Source: Larix sibirica (Eukaryota; Streptophyta; Pinopsida; Pinales; Pinaceae). Taken from it: DNA of 10,421 nt. Each line of letters begins with the position of its first letter. The stretch's first letter is position 1. Positions 1 to 7,205 of the stretch are shown here, piece after piece. The notes under the pieces are model-generated. The model was given only the letters and a program-made list of their open reading frames with translations, was not told the DNA's origin and did no database searches. The stretch covers positions 1 through 10,421 of the forward strand of contig NWUY0304593221.1 of assembly GCA_004151065.3 (NCBI GenBank), read 5' to 3'. The translations under genes were made by a program, and so were the position numbers.

Positions 1-89
1 TGATGCTTCCACGGCGCAGACTCATTCTGATAGCTTTCACCTCCCTCGTCATGCCACATATATTTGCAGCACAGCCTGACGAGCATCAT

Positions 90-815
90 CAGACATACCA
101 CTTTCGTGTTCGAGGATTCAGTGAAACCGATTGATCTTGAAGGCGGATGCTTCACTCATCCGCTCCAAATCCGTGGTCGCCCTCACAGTCACTCTCATTT
201 CGGACTCGGCCGGCGCTGTATCCAACTCCCGTGCAGATGAAAAGCAACAGACGCTTTCCTCCTTCAGCACTACCTTCGTTTTCAGCATGGTGCGTCCCCA
301 TTCTGACGCTGAGGGGAGGGAATCGCCTTTATCATCACGCCCTACAATCTCTCATGGGCGCTCTGGGATCAGAGTATCTGGGATTGCTTAACATCACCAG
401 CAACGGGAAGCCATTCAATCACTTGTTCGCAGTGGAGTTCGATACGATCAGAGTGCAGAGTTTCTGACCCAGACGACAACCACGTGGCGTGGACTAACAA
501 CCTACCTCGCCAACGCGAAGACCTGCCGGGTATTGGAATGGGGAGGACTTCCATCGAATTCAATCCTCAAGAGCGGACGCAACATACAGGCCTGGATCGA
601 TTACGACCATCTTCAAAGCCGGCTCAATCGTTACATAACGTTGGCCGGCTTGCCGAGACCGCAGAAGCCCTCATATCTTGAAAATGATCTACAGACGTTC
701 TGCAAGAGAAGATGTTCGTTGGCTTTTCAGCGGCTACGGGGAATTTCGCGAAGACCATTACGTTCTGCGTGGAGCTTCACACCCGAAGGCACGGCACCTC
801 CTCGATATCTCGCGT
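90..815 (+). other. Legume-lectin domain relic of the LecRK pseudogene
   Basis: Typical legume-lectin blocks appear in order in changing frames: YHFRVRGFS near 96-122, ILKADASLI after 134, ALYPTPVQMK near 216-246, FSTTFVFSM near 261-288, GIAFIITPYNLSWAL at 319-363, GSEYLGLLNITSNGKP and HLFAVEFDTI at about 366-450, DPDDNHV at 466-486, SGRNIQAWIDYDHLQSRLN near 569-625, MFVGFSAATG at 712-741 and WSFTPEGTAPP near 771-804. The DPDDNH block corresponds to the region that supplies metal-binding Asp and Asn residues in legume lectins. The frame order seen is 0, 2, 0, 2, 1, 0, 1, 2, 1, 2 (position modulo 3), so at least nine frame changes fall in this domain alone. Confidence 0.85.
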
Positions 816-904
816 CTCCCTTCGTTTGCCAAACGTCGAGCCGGATTCGATAGCGGCGTTACAGTGGCACTCTGGTTCTCTTCTCTCTGGCGGTTGCGGC
901 CGTG

Positions 905-1830
905 TTTCTAAAAGAGCCAAGTACAGAGAAACAATCGAAGAATGGGAGCATGAGTTCTGGCCCCATAGATTCTCTTACAGGACTCAACATCGCCACAGAA
1001 CGGATTCCGGGATGAAAACGTTTTGGGCCAGGGGGGTTTCGGCAGGGTTTACAGGGCGTTCTCCCGGCAGCGGCCAGGAAGTCGCGTGAAAGCTATAACG
1101 AAGGAGTTCGAGAGGGAATGAAGGGGTTCGTGGCAGAGATCTCAGCATGGGCGCCTGCAGCACCGGAACCTGGTTCAGCTCCGGGGTGGTGCAGAGGCAG
1201 AAGCAAGCTATTCATCGTTTACGACTACATGCCCAAGGCAGCCTGGATAAACTCATTTCGGGAACCCGACGACGTCCTGCCATGGCCTCGGCGATACGCG
1301 ATCTGAAGGGCGTGGCGGCGGGGCTGCTGTATCTGCACGAGGAATGGGAGAAGAGGGTCATCCACAGAGACATCAAGTCGAGCAACGTGCTGCTGGATTC
1401 GGAGCTCAACGGGCGGCTGGGAGACTTCGGCCTCGCCGGCTGTATGATCACAGCGAGAATCCCGAACAGACTATCGTGGTGGGAAGCTGGGGTACATAGC
1501 GCCGGAGCTCATACACACGGGGAAGGCCACGCCCAGCTCGGACGTGTTCAGCTTCGGGTTCTGCTGTTGGAAGTGGCTGCGGGAGGAGCCCGTGGATCCG
1601 TGAAGGACGCCGAGCGATGATTTTGGTGAGTGGGCGTGGGAGCTGTACACGGAGGGGAGGCTGCTGGAGGCATCGGATCCAAAGCTGGGGAAGGATATGA
1701 TGTGGGCGAGATGGAGAAGGTGCTGAAATTGGGGTTGTTGTGTCATCCAGAGCCAGAGAACAGGCTGGGCATGCGCCATGTTTGCCAAATACTGGAAGGC
1801 GAAGCTCCTCTTCCGACCTCTGCACGGCTT
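905..1830 (+). other. Kinase domain relic of the LecRK pseudogene
   Basis: Kinase landmarks survive. The glycine loop GQGGFGRVY lies near 1026-1052. The ATP-binding lysine (VKAI) is at 1089-1091, just past a frame change. The hinge region FIVYDYMP is near 1213-1236. The catalytic HRDIKSSN has HRD at 1363-1371, and DFG is at 1423-1431. [20 protein letters not shown] lies near 1490-1550 and the C-lobe end is near 1705-1800 (EPENRLGMRHV). The longest clean stretch runs in one frame from about 1235 to 1440 and covers the whole catalytic loop through DFG. HRD with Arg before Asp marks an RD kinase. At least ten frame changes break the rest, so no active kinase can be made from this sequence as written. 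Confidence 0.85.
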
Positions 1831-2127
1831 CGTATAACGTGAGTATTATGGATTGTTATCCCAGAAAAGACCTCTTCAAATATACAGGTGATACGTCTGG
1901 CGAGGAAACGTCGAGCAGGAGGAGGTCAGAAGGAAGGTTCCAATCGGCTTCCGATAACTCTGGATCCTTGGGCACGTTTGGACTGATAGATTCCACTGGG
2001 AATGTTGAAAATCTGTAAGCCGCTGCTGCAAATCTTTTGACGGACTTTGAAGCTCCAGTACATTTATTTATTTTATAGTTGTAGCATGTATTGAGGGTTG
2101 GTTCTTAATAGCATTGAATGACTAGTA

Positions 2128-2133
2128 AATAAA
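2128..2133 (+). terminator. Candidate poly(A) signal downstream of the LecRK relic
   Basis: An exact AATAAA lies 110 bp after the last stop of the kinase relic, in an AT-rich 3' flank. Placement suits a 3'UTR of the ancestral gene, but the motif is common by chance in DNA this AT-rich. Confidence 0.3.
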
Positions 2134-2335
2134 ACCAGATTCTATCTAACTATTGAGAGAGCTGCAGAGCATTAAATGGGACAGTTTAGTGGTTAGGGGG
2201 GTTGAATTTGGAGATTCTCTAGATTTAATAGATCCTAATTATTGAATTGTTATATTTAATGCTTTGCAGATCAGTGCTTATATATACTACTTTAAATATT
2301 AGATTATTGTAGATATTTTTTACCGTTTATGAATT

Positions 2336-2530
2336 GTATTTTAATATAATTTTTATGGAGAAAAGCTTGAAAACTGTGGCGATCCTTTTTAACTGTTCAT
2401 AAATTGTATTTTAATATATTTTTTTATTCGAGAAAGGATTGAAAAGTTCTAATTTTTTACGATTCATATTTCTATATATTCAGAAACAAGTATTTTAATA
2501 TATTTTTTAATGGAAAATATATTGAAAACT
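2336..2530. repeat. Degenerate three-copy AT-rich repeat
   Basis: The word GTATTTTAATATA, with small variation, starts at 2336, 2406 and 2490. Each copy is followed by a run of T/A and then a GAAAA...TTGAAAA-type segment (AAGCTTGAAAACT, AGGATTGAAAAGTT, ATATATTGAAAACT). Spacing is 70 and 84 bp. The first two copies also share the preceding segment (TTTATGAATT and TTCATAAATT). It looks like an old, decayed tandem array with no recognisable family. Confidence 0.6.
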
Positions 2531-2718
2531 ATCTTTATAGGTTTGTTCTGAACTATAAAAATTAGAAATTACTTCACAAGGGTAAAGGAATATCAAAAGG
2601 AAACGAAGAGGAGGAAGACGGTAAAGAAGTGGAAAGAGAGAGTTGCATAGAAAGGAATAATTATTTAGGAAAAGTTATGAAATGAGAGATAAATATTAAT
2701 TCTTTAAATTAAGTATGA

Positions 2719-2743
2719 TTTTTTTTTTTTATGTTTTTTTTTT
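2719..2743. repeat. Interrupted poly-T tract
   Basis: Twelve T, then ATG, then ten T. It could be slippage-grown low-complexity DNA or the old poly(A) tail of an unrecognised minus-strand retroelement; nothing nearby decides between these. Confidence 0.5.
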
Positions 2744-2853
2744 GTCTTTCTTGGTAATTAAATGTTTTATATATTGAAGATATAAATTCCAATTTTTATT
2801 TTTTTATGAACAAATATTTTATTGTTATTTTATTTCTTATGAAGGGGTTTTGA

Positions 2854-3847
2854 GATATAACCTTTGATAGCATAGTTAAGAAGAGTAGCATTGGCTATAG
2901 GTTTGGTGCGGAGGATTTTGGACTAGTGATAATAAAAAGGAAATGTATTTTGGGATAGTGATAATAAAAAGGAAATGTATTTTTCCAAAACAATGGTGGT
3001 ACAATGAAGTATGGTAATGGAAGATTCCACTAATGTTGAAATGCTTTATTTGGTTTGTTATCTTGAATTGGCTAAAGATTTGGGATAATCTCATGATGAA
3101 GGGCTGGATAGGCCTCAGTCAATGTTCTTTATGCAAAATTAACTCTGAAAGTGTTTTTCATCTTTTCTTGGAGTGTGACTTCACCAAAATGATATGGGAT
3201 AAAATTTGCAGTTCATTTAAGATTGTAAACACCTGGAGTGATGTAGATGTTATCAGCAGTTTGTATAATTGGATCAATACTTATAAAGTCCATGCTACCC
3301 TCCTGGTCTTTATATGCTGGTCTATTTGGCACTTCAAAAATATTTATATTTTCAAGGATCATCCTCCTAGTGTCTCTGTGGCCTTCAATATGATTCTGAA
3401 GCTATATGCAACATATCAAAGGGAGAAGAGTCTAACTAAGCATCGGACAATCGGTATTCATAATTTCCAATTTGATGGTCCATTACTCTTCTTTGATGGG
3501 GCTGCATCTAATGGTCAATGTGCTGGTGGTGGTGTGATCTATTTAAATCAGGATCATTATTTTACTTTCCGGCTCCGATGTGGACGTGGCACCAATATGA
3601 AAGCAGAACTACTTGCATTATGGTGTGTTATTAGAGTTGCATCTATTTGGTTTGGCGGATGTCAAATTTTTTGGTGATTCAAGAGTTACTATTAAATGGG
3701 CTCGTGGCGAATTTAAGCTGAAGATTATCTCATTACTTCATTGGTGCAACATAATCAAAATTTGATGGTGAGGATGGTTTTCTGAAATGGGAGGAAATTT
3801 TGGATTCTTCTCTTCAGAATTTGGGCTCTTTATATTTTCTGGATTAA
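2854..3847 (+). pseudogene. LINE ORF2 C-terminal fragment: zf-RVT plus RNase H
   Basis: The main open stretch is 3018-3677. It begins WKIPLMLKCFIW, the usual lead-in to the zf-RVT region, followed by CSLC (Cys codons 3123-3125 and 3132-3134), HLF (His 3159-3161) and LEC (Cys 3174-3176), all zinc ligands intact. RNase H follows: FFDGAASNG with catalytic Asp at 3495-3497 and MKAELLAL with Glu at 3606-3608. A frame change near 3658 then gives FFGDSRV with the second Asp at 3676-3678. The final H...N..AD block is missing; after a stop at 3763-3765 another frame gives an acidic tail (EDGFLKWEEILD) ending at TAA 3845-3847, which suggests a small deletion near 3765. An in-frame TAA at 3015-3017 and a 32-bp duplication upstream also break it. 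In life this protein would have handled element RNA/DNA during retrotransposition; this copy cannot. Confidence 0.85.
2924..2983. repeat. 32-bp-period tandem duplication inside the LINE fragment
   Basis: Two identical 28-bp copies, 2924-2951 and 2956-2983, lie 32 bp apart (TAGTGATAATAAAAAGGAAA and eight more bases). The unit is not a multiple of three. Upstream of the first copy the open frame is frame 1, and downstream of the second it is frame 0, exactly what a 32-bp duplication inside an open frame would give. The copies are identical, so the duplication looks younger than the element's other damage. Confidence 0.9.
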
Positions 3848-4052
3848 GTCTCATATCTGATCTGACTATTTTTTTATTTTTTTTATGCTTAGACATCAGT
3901 TTTGTCAAATTGGAGATGTAGCTGAAAATTTCTCTTTTGTGATAGTTGGTCATTATGTTATATAGCTTTCTTACAGCTATTAAAGATCAATCGTTGTACT
4001 ATTTGATTCAGATATTGAATATCAATAGTTCGCTTTTTTCGCTAAAAAAAAA
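3848..4052 (+). other. LINE 3'UTR and poly(A) tail
   Basis: Non-coding T-rich sequence from the last ORF2 stop to a run of A at 4044-4052. The end (GATATTGAATATCAATAG, then a CGC/T-rich motif, then poly-A) is the common design of plant LINE 3' ends. It also contains the short palindrome GATATTGAATATC, a possible small stem just before the tail. Confidence 0.65.
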
Positions 4053-5221
4053 CAAGAGTGGTGCTGAGAAGTAATATTTGAGGAGAAGATTAATATAGGA
4101 GATATATTTATTCTTAATAATTTGAATTATAAATGAAAGTTTGATTGTTTTACGATAATAGTTTCCAAGGTTTATCAATTCCAAATATATTAGTTTGAAA
4201 GTTGATGTTTCCCCATATTGATAGAAACTTGTGGATGTATTTTGCAAGGAAAACTCTTTTGTTATAGTTTTGTACTATGTTGTTTGTAGATACTTCAAGG
4301 ACTATTTTTTTGTAGTGTAGGCTTAATGCTAAGATGTTTTAAGTTTCTAGACACAGTTAATAAGAAATTGTTTTATAACTTTTTATTCAAAGTTATATGT
4401 TTATCTTAGTGCTTCTTAGCACAATACAAAATGAAATTTTCACATCTTAGATTGTTTTTCCTTTTTTCTTTGAATTTTCTCAAATTTTAATTGTATATAT
4501 CTCAAAATTTACTCTATAATTTTGCTATTTGCACTCTTTATTTAAAATATAAAAACAAAAGTTGAATATTTGATGTTTAATAATTATATTTAAATTGAAT
4601 AATAAATAGTACAAATATTTTAATATATTATTATACTTATACCAATGTCATAGTGATAATATGCCACCTATTAATATAATGTTTAATTAGTTGTAAAGTT
4701 GATATACTCTTTTTATGCATTTTTTGTGTAGACTTTTTATTGCGTACATGTATATATGTGAATAATAAAATTGGATACACCATAAATTGGCCATGTAAAT
4801 GTATGTACGTGAACAACAAAATTGGATACTCAATAAAATAACCTCTTGAAATTGTTACAATGATTATAAAATTCTTGGTGCATTTTTTGTGTGGACGTTT
4901 TATTGGGAAAATGTATATATGTAAACAATGGAAGTTGGATACACCATAAATAACGTATTGGCTAGGAAATATATGTACTTGAACAATAAAACTTAATCCC
5001 CTATACCTAATACAAACTAACAATGCCCATACAAAAAGTTGGTTAAATCATGGTTGAGTTGTAAGTCTACATGAATTTACTATATTCTATATGTTTTAGT
5101 GATAAGTTCTCACGAGTTTACTATATTCTTACTTGGTAAGAGTTTATTGAGTAGGTTAATCATTATTAGTTAGGTTGCCACAAACTCTTAGTTTTATTCT
5201 TTTTATTTTTTATAGAAATTC
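4053..5221. other. AT-rich spacer between the two LINE tails
   Basis: No convincing gene on either strand; the longer open frames here are low-complexity and hydrophobic by AT bias only. Contents I can see are a small hairpin (TATAACTTT at 4374-4382 against AAAGTTATA at 4389-4397), the 163-bp-period direct repeat at 4716-5000, and two copies of a TTTACTATATTCT word about 40 bp apart near 5076 and 5116. Confidence 0.7.
4716..5000. repeat. 163-bp-period direct repeat with nested subrepeats
   Basis: Two copies of a unit of about 120 bp start at 4716 and 4879 with the same word (TGCATTTTTTGTGTRGAC) and share TTTTATTG, ATGTATATATGT and TTGGATACACCATAAA in the same order. Inside each copy a shorter unit occurs twice: ATGTATATATGT/ATGTATGTACGT, then GAACAAYAAAA-like sequence, then TTGGATAC (starts at 4748, 4799, 4911 and 4969; the last copy is more decayed). 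This suggests an initial duplication of about 51 bp and then duplication of the pair. Confidence 0.8.
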
Positions 5222-5490
5222 ATTTTTATTTTTTTTGTAAAGCTGCAGTAGTATATTTTTATAAAAAGTACACAAATTACATGGCATTTAGCTAGCCTTG
5301 GCGGTCTTGGGTAGCGAAACCACCAGCCCAGATGCTAAGAAATGCTAGGCTAAGTAACATGGTAAAACAGACCTATTCGAGGAGACCAAGTGCCAAAAGA
5401 GCCATTACATATCATATCATAAAGGAGAATAGAGCATGGTAACAGTTTGTATAGAAAAAAGGATAGAACCTCTGACATTCACAAAATGAT
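5222..5490 (-). other. 3'UTR and A-rich end of the minus-strand LINE
   Basis: Non-coding sequence from the stop of the 324-codon frame to an A-rich end. On the minus strand it finishes CTGCAGCTTTACAAAAAAAA followed by more A-rich sequence, the common form of a plant LINE 3' terminus. It is noticeably less AT-rich than the spacer beyond it, so composition also marks the boundary near 5222-5240. Confidence 0.65.
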
Positions 5491-6465
5491 CTAGGGATGG
5501 CCTTCCAGAGTACTTACTTCTTCATAAAGAGAGCTGGGCTTATCTTCTACAATGGGGAAGTTGTCAAAGAATTCACCGTCCCACCCATAGGGAGGGAGAT
5601 TTGACATCAACAACTCTGTTTTGCAACTGGGGGAGGCATCCACTTCATAATTTTGGACCCATTTGGAGTGCAGCGCATCAATGGTGGTTGGAATGGGGAA
5701 GGTGGTATGCAGGGGAGTTGTACCAGAAGAGACTTCAGTAGCAGGCGGAAGCGAACCAAAAGGAGTGTCCACCGCAGTGGCAGAGCCACCACCAGTTGCA
5801 TCCATCATCTCTCGCGAAATTGTCAGGGCTTCAGGTGCAGACGAGATCACTCCAGGTTGAGTAGTGACCATTCCATCTAAACCAACACAATTTTTGTTGG
5901 ACTCAGCTTGGGTTGAGCCCCCGTGAAGAGTAGAGCACCTTTCCAGGGAGTACTTACCACCAACGAGACTTATGTCCAAATTGACCAATTTTGCATCCAG
6001 ATGAACTAAGTGAGCTCTGATATCCAAAATGGAGGACTTGGCAGAGTTCCAGTTTGCCAGCATCTCTGCGACCATGTTGCCCATCATATTTTTTATGATA
6101 TAGTAGTAGTTTATCTGGTTACCGTAGTTTCCTGTAGCGAGAATATCAGCCACCCGACCGGATTCCCAGTCATCTATTAGTAGGAGAACCGGGATTGAGA
6201 CGTTGTTTTCATAGCCACTGATGACAACCTTGTTCATTCCTGGAGATGCAGGCTCCCTACCTGCGCCATGTCCAGCCCCACGCCTTGAGGTACCTTGCAG
6301 CCGAGTCATGGTGTGAAGACGAAGCGCCCAATCAATGGCCAAATGAGCAGGGAAATTCGCAACATAGCAAATTACCACTGAGAGCAGCATAGGATTGCAA
6401 ATGAGTAAGGAGCAAGACCTGTCCTCCATTTTACACACTAAGGAGGAGGGACGTAGGTGAGCCAC
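5491..6465 (-). CDS. Open 324-codon frame of unknown function at the LINE 3' end
   Basis: This is the longest uninterrupted frame in the window, sitting where a LINE C-terminal extension would end and followed by the 3'UTR. It opens at a GTG codon; the first ATG is residue 13 (6427-6429), so a true start is doubtful and it is probably the end of ORF2. Residues 19-45 are hydrophobic and Cys-containing (LLICNPMLLSVVICYVANF), possibly a membrane segment or a wrong-frame stretch. Residues about 60-80 are Arg/Gly-rich. A segment around residues 90-130 has GNYGNQINYYYIIKNMMGNM. After that comes IRAHLVHLDAKLVNLDISL with Ile/Leu at positions 0, 4, 7, 11, 14 and 18, a clean heptad pattern of nearly three turns. 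The second half is low in structure (Ser, Thr, Gly, Pro) and ends acidic (EFFDNF, EDKPSSLYEE). I know no family for it; I infer an element-encoded accessory part. Confidence 0.5.
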   Translation of the reverse strand: MAHLRPSSLVCKMEDRSCSLLICNPMLLSVVICYVANFPAHLAIDWALRLHTMTRLQGTSRRGAGHGAGREPASPGMNKVVISGYENNVSIPVLLLIDDWESGRVADILATGNYGNQINYYYIIKNMMGNMVAEMLANWNSAKSSILDIRAHLVHLDAKLVNLDISLVGGKYSLERCSTLHGGSTQAESNKNCVGLDGMVTTQPGVISSAPEALTISREMMDATGGGSATAVDTPFGSLPPATEVSSGTTPLHTTFPIPTTIDALHSKWVQNYEVDASPSCKTELLMSNLPPYGWDGEFFDNFPIVEDKPSSLYEEVSTLEGHP

Positions 6466-6811
6466 ACACGAGAGCTATAGAAAATAGCTACCACCGTAAA
6501 TGTGAAGGGACCTCAGCAGCCGCACCAAGCCTCGGCTCATTAATTTCCATATCATCACCATTAATCCGCTCGTCATCCCCGTAGAATTCATGAAGAGACA
6601 GCCTGCTCGCATGGTACGGAGGTGACAATTGTTGCATGCCAGCTCCAGGTAGCTGGACTATGCCGCCGGGTGTGGTGTTCGGGAAAAGAACCCATAGCCG
6701 GGGCGGGGAGGTCTTGAGAGGCGAGAGTGTAGCATTGGAGAATGAGTTGGTTCGGGAAGGACTGGCCTGGCTCTCCTTCTCAAAGAGGATGATCACAATT
6801 AACCCCTTCAT
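6466..6811 (-). pseudogene. C-terminal extension, proximal part, frame-shifted
   Basis: Between RNase H and the open 324-codon frame, the most protein-like reading is in a third frame (6811-6488): Ser/Pro-rich sequence and then FYGDDERINGDDMEINEP. I do not recognise a domain. The same strand, the lack of any gap and the frame order suggest that RNase H, this part and the following frame were once one continuous C-terminal extension, now split by two frame changes near 6780-6811 and 6466-6488. Alternatively it is non-coding sequence open by chance. Confidence 0.45.
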
Positions 6812-7205
6812 TAGCTAAACAGTCAGCTAGAGCATTGGCCTTTCTTCTGACATGGTGGAAAGTGATTGAACTGAGAGCCTTTAAGAAGTTGGCGAGCTTG
6901 TTGATGCTGTGTGCCATTCTCCAGATGGAGGAGAGTTTGGAATTTTGGGAGCTCTTTAGAAATTTGTTGGCTAATGCCAGGATCACTTGAGAATCACCCT
7001 CAGCAATAAGAGGGAGGTAATTGTGTTTTTTTTCCAAGGTAATTCTTGCCACTGGGCCTTCCAGCTCCGCAACGTTATTGTTGTCGTGTCCAATGCTTCT
7101 GAGGTAGATTCTGGAGATTTTTCCCTCATGGTTACGAAAGGCTTCCCCAAAGCCTGCAATGACAGGATTTCCCTTCGAGGCGCCATTGAAGTTGAGTTTG
7201 AAGAT
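6783..7205 (-). other. RNase H domain with first catalytic Asp changed to Asn
   Basis: RNase H degrades RNA in the RNA/DNA hybrid. The sequence reads KLNFNGASKGNP, where the family has FDG. The codon at 7185-7187 is AAT, so the first metal-binding Asp is lost. The Glu in VAELEG (7065-7067), the Asp in EGDSQV (6993-6995) and the last Asp in NALADCLANEG (6822-6824) are kept. The preceding stretch to about 7500 (VWSIWKEMNFRIFEDINKY) is the normal Trp-rich spacer between zf-RVT and RNase H. A TGA at 6780-6782 ends the frame. Confidence 0.85.

Larger units (their letters stand above)
3..2018 (+). pseudogene. L-type lectin receptor-like kinase (LecRK) pseudogene, near full length
   Basis: When intact, this family sits in the plasma membrane with an extracellular legume-lectin domain, one transmembrane helix and a cytosolic Ser/Thr kinase, and acts in defence or development signalling. 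All parts appear in order. An ATG at 3 opens a 43-codon frame with a hydrophobic signal peptide (LILIAFTSLV) that stops at 132-134, just as the lectin domain begins. Lectin pieces, the membrane region, the juxtamembrane EEWEHEFWPHRFSYR, the kinase and a Ser-rich tail ending at TAA 2016-2018 follow, but in about twenty alternating frames. Total length (about 670 codons) matches the family, so no large deletion is evident, and no intron is visible, as usual for LecRKs. The changes look like single-base indels, several in short G, C or T runs (for example near 132, 1150 and 1190). CpG stays frequent. Either a young pseudogene or an indel-rich assembly of a real gene. The promoter lies outside the window. 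Confidence 0.9.
2019..2853. other. AT-rich spacer without a gene
   Basis: Base composition drops sharply from the GC-rich kinase relic into AT-rich sequence. No coding pattern is visible on either strand. It holds the possible 3'UTR of the kinase relic (to about 2140), a three-copy degenerate repeat at 2336-2530, a short purine-rich stretch at about 2578-2645 and an interrupted poly-T tract at 2719-2743. Confidence 0.7.
2854..4052 (+). mobile_element. 5'-truncated plant LINE copy (zf-RVT, RNase H, 3'UTR, poly-A)
   Basis: Only the 3' end of a LINE is present: the last part of ORF2 (zinc-binding region and RNase H), a 3'UTR and a terminal A run at 4044-4052 after the motif TTTTTTCGCT, the way plant LINE copies commonly end. 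Endonuclease and reverse transcriptase are absent, as expected when target-primed reverse transcription stops early. The 5' boundary is uncertain: the frame feeding into zf-RVT is open back to a TGA at 2851-2853, so I place the start there, but the real junction could lie anywhere in about 2850-2920. Its protein is clearly different from the homologous part of the LINE at the right, so the two belong to different lineages. Confidence 0.8.

Noticed and set aside
131-1825. Many overlapping open frames on both strands of the kinase relic as separate genes
   Set aside because: Plus-strand ones are pieces of one frame-broken LecRK protein; minus-strand ones are their shadows in GC-rich DNA.
2881-4067. 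Target-site duplication for the plus-strand LINE (AAGAGTAGCATTGG at 2881 and AAGAGTGGTGCTGA at 4054)
   Set aside because: Nine of fourteen bases match and all differences are transitions, which is suggestive, but the open frame leading into zf-RVT seems to begin before 2881, so the left copy would lie inside the element.
4313-4431. Small MITE with inverted ends around GCTAAGAT and ATCTTAGTGC
   Set aside because: The inverted words are short, imperfect and not concentric with the 4374-4397 hairpin; no flanking duplication.
3738-5023. Minus-strand open frames in the AT-rich region as small genes
   Set aside because: Composition is Ile/Lys/Phe/Tyr-rich and driven by AT bias; no motif, and they run through the LINE 3'UTR or the repeats.
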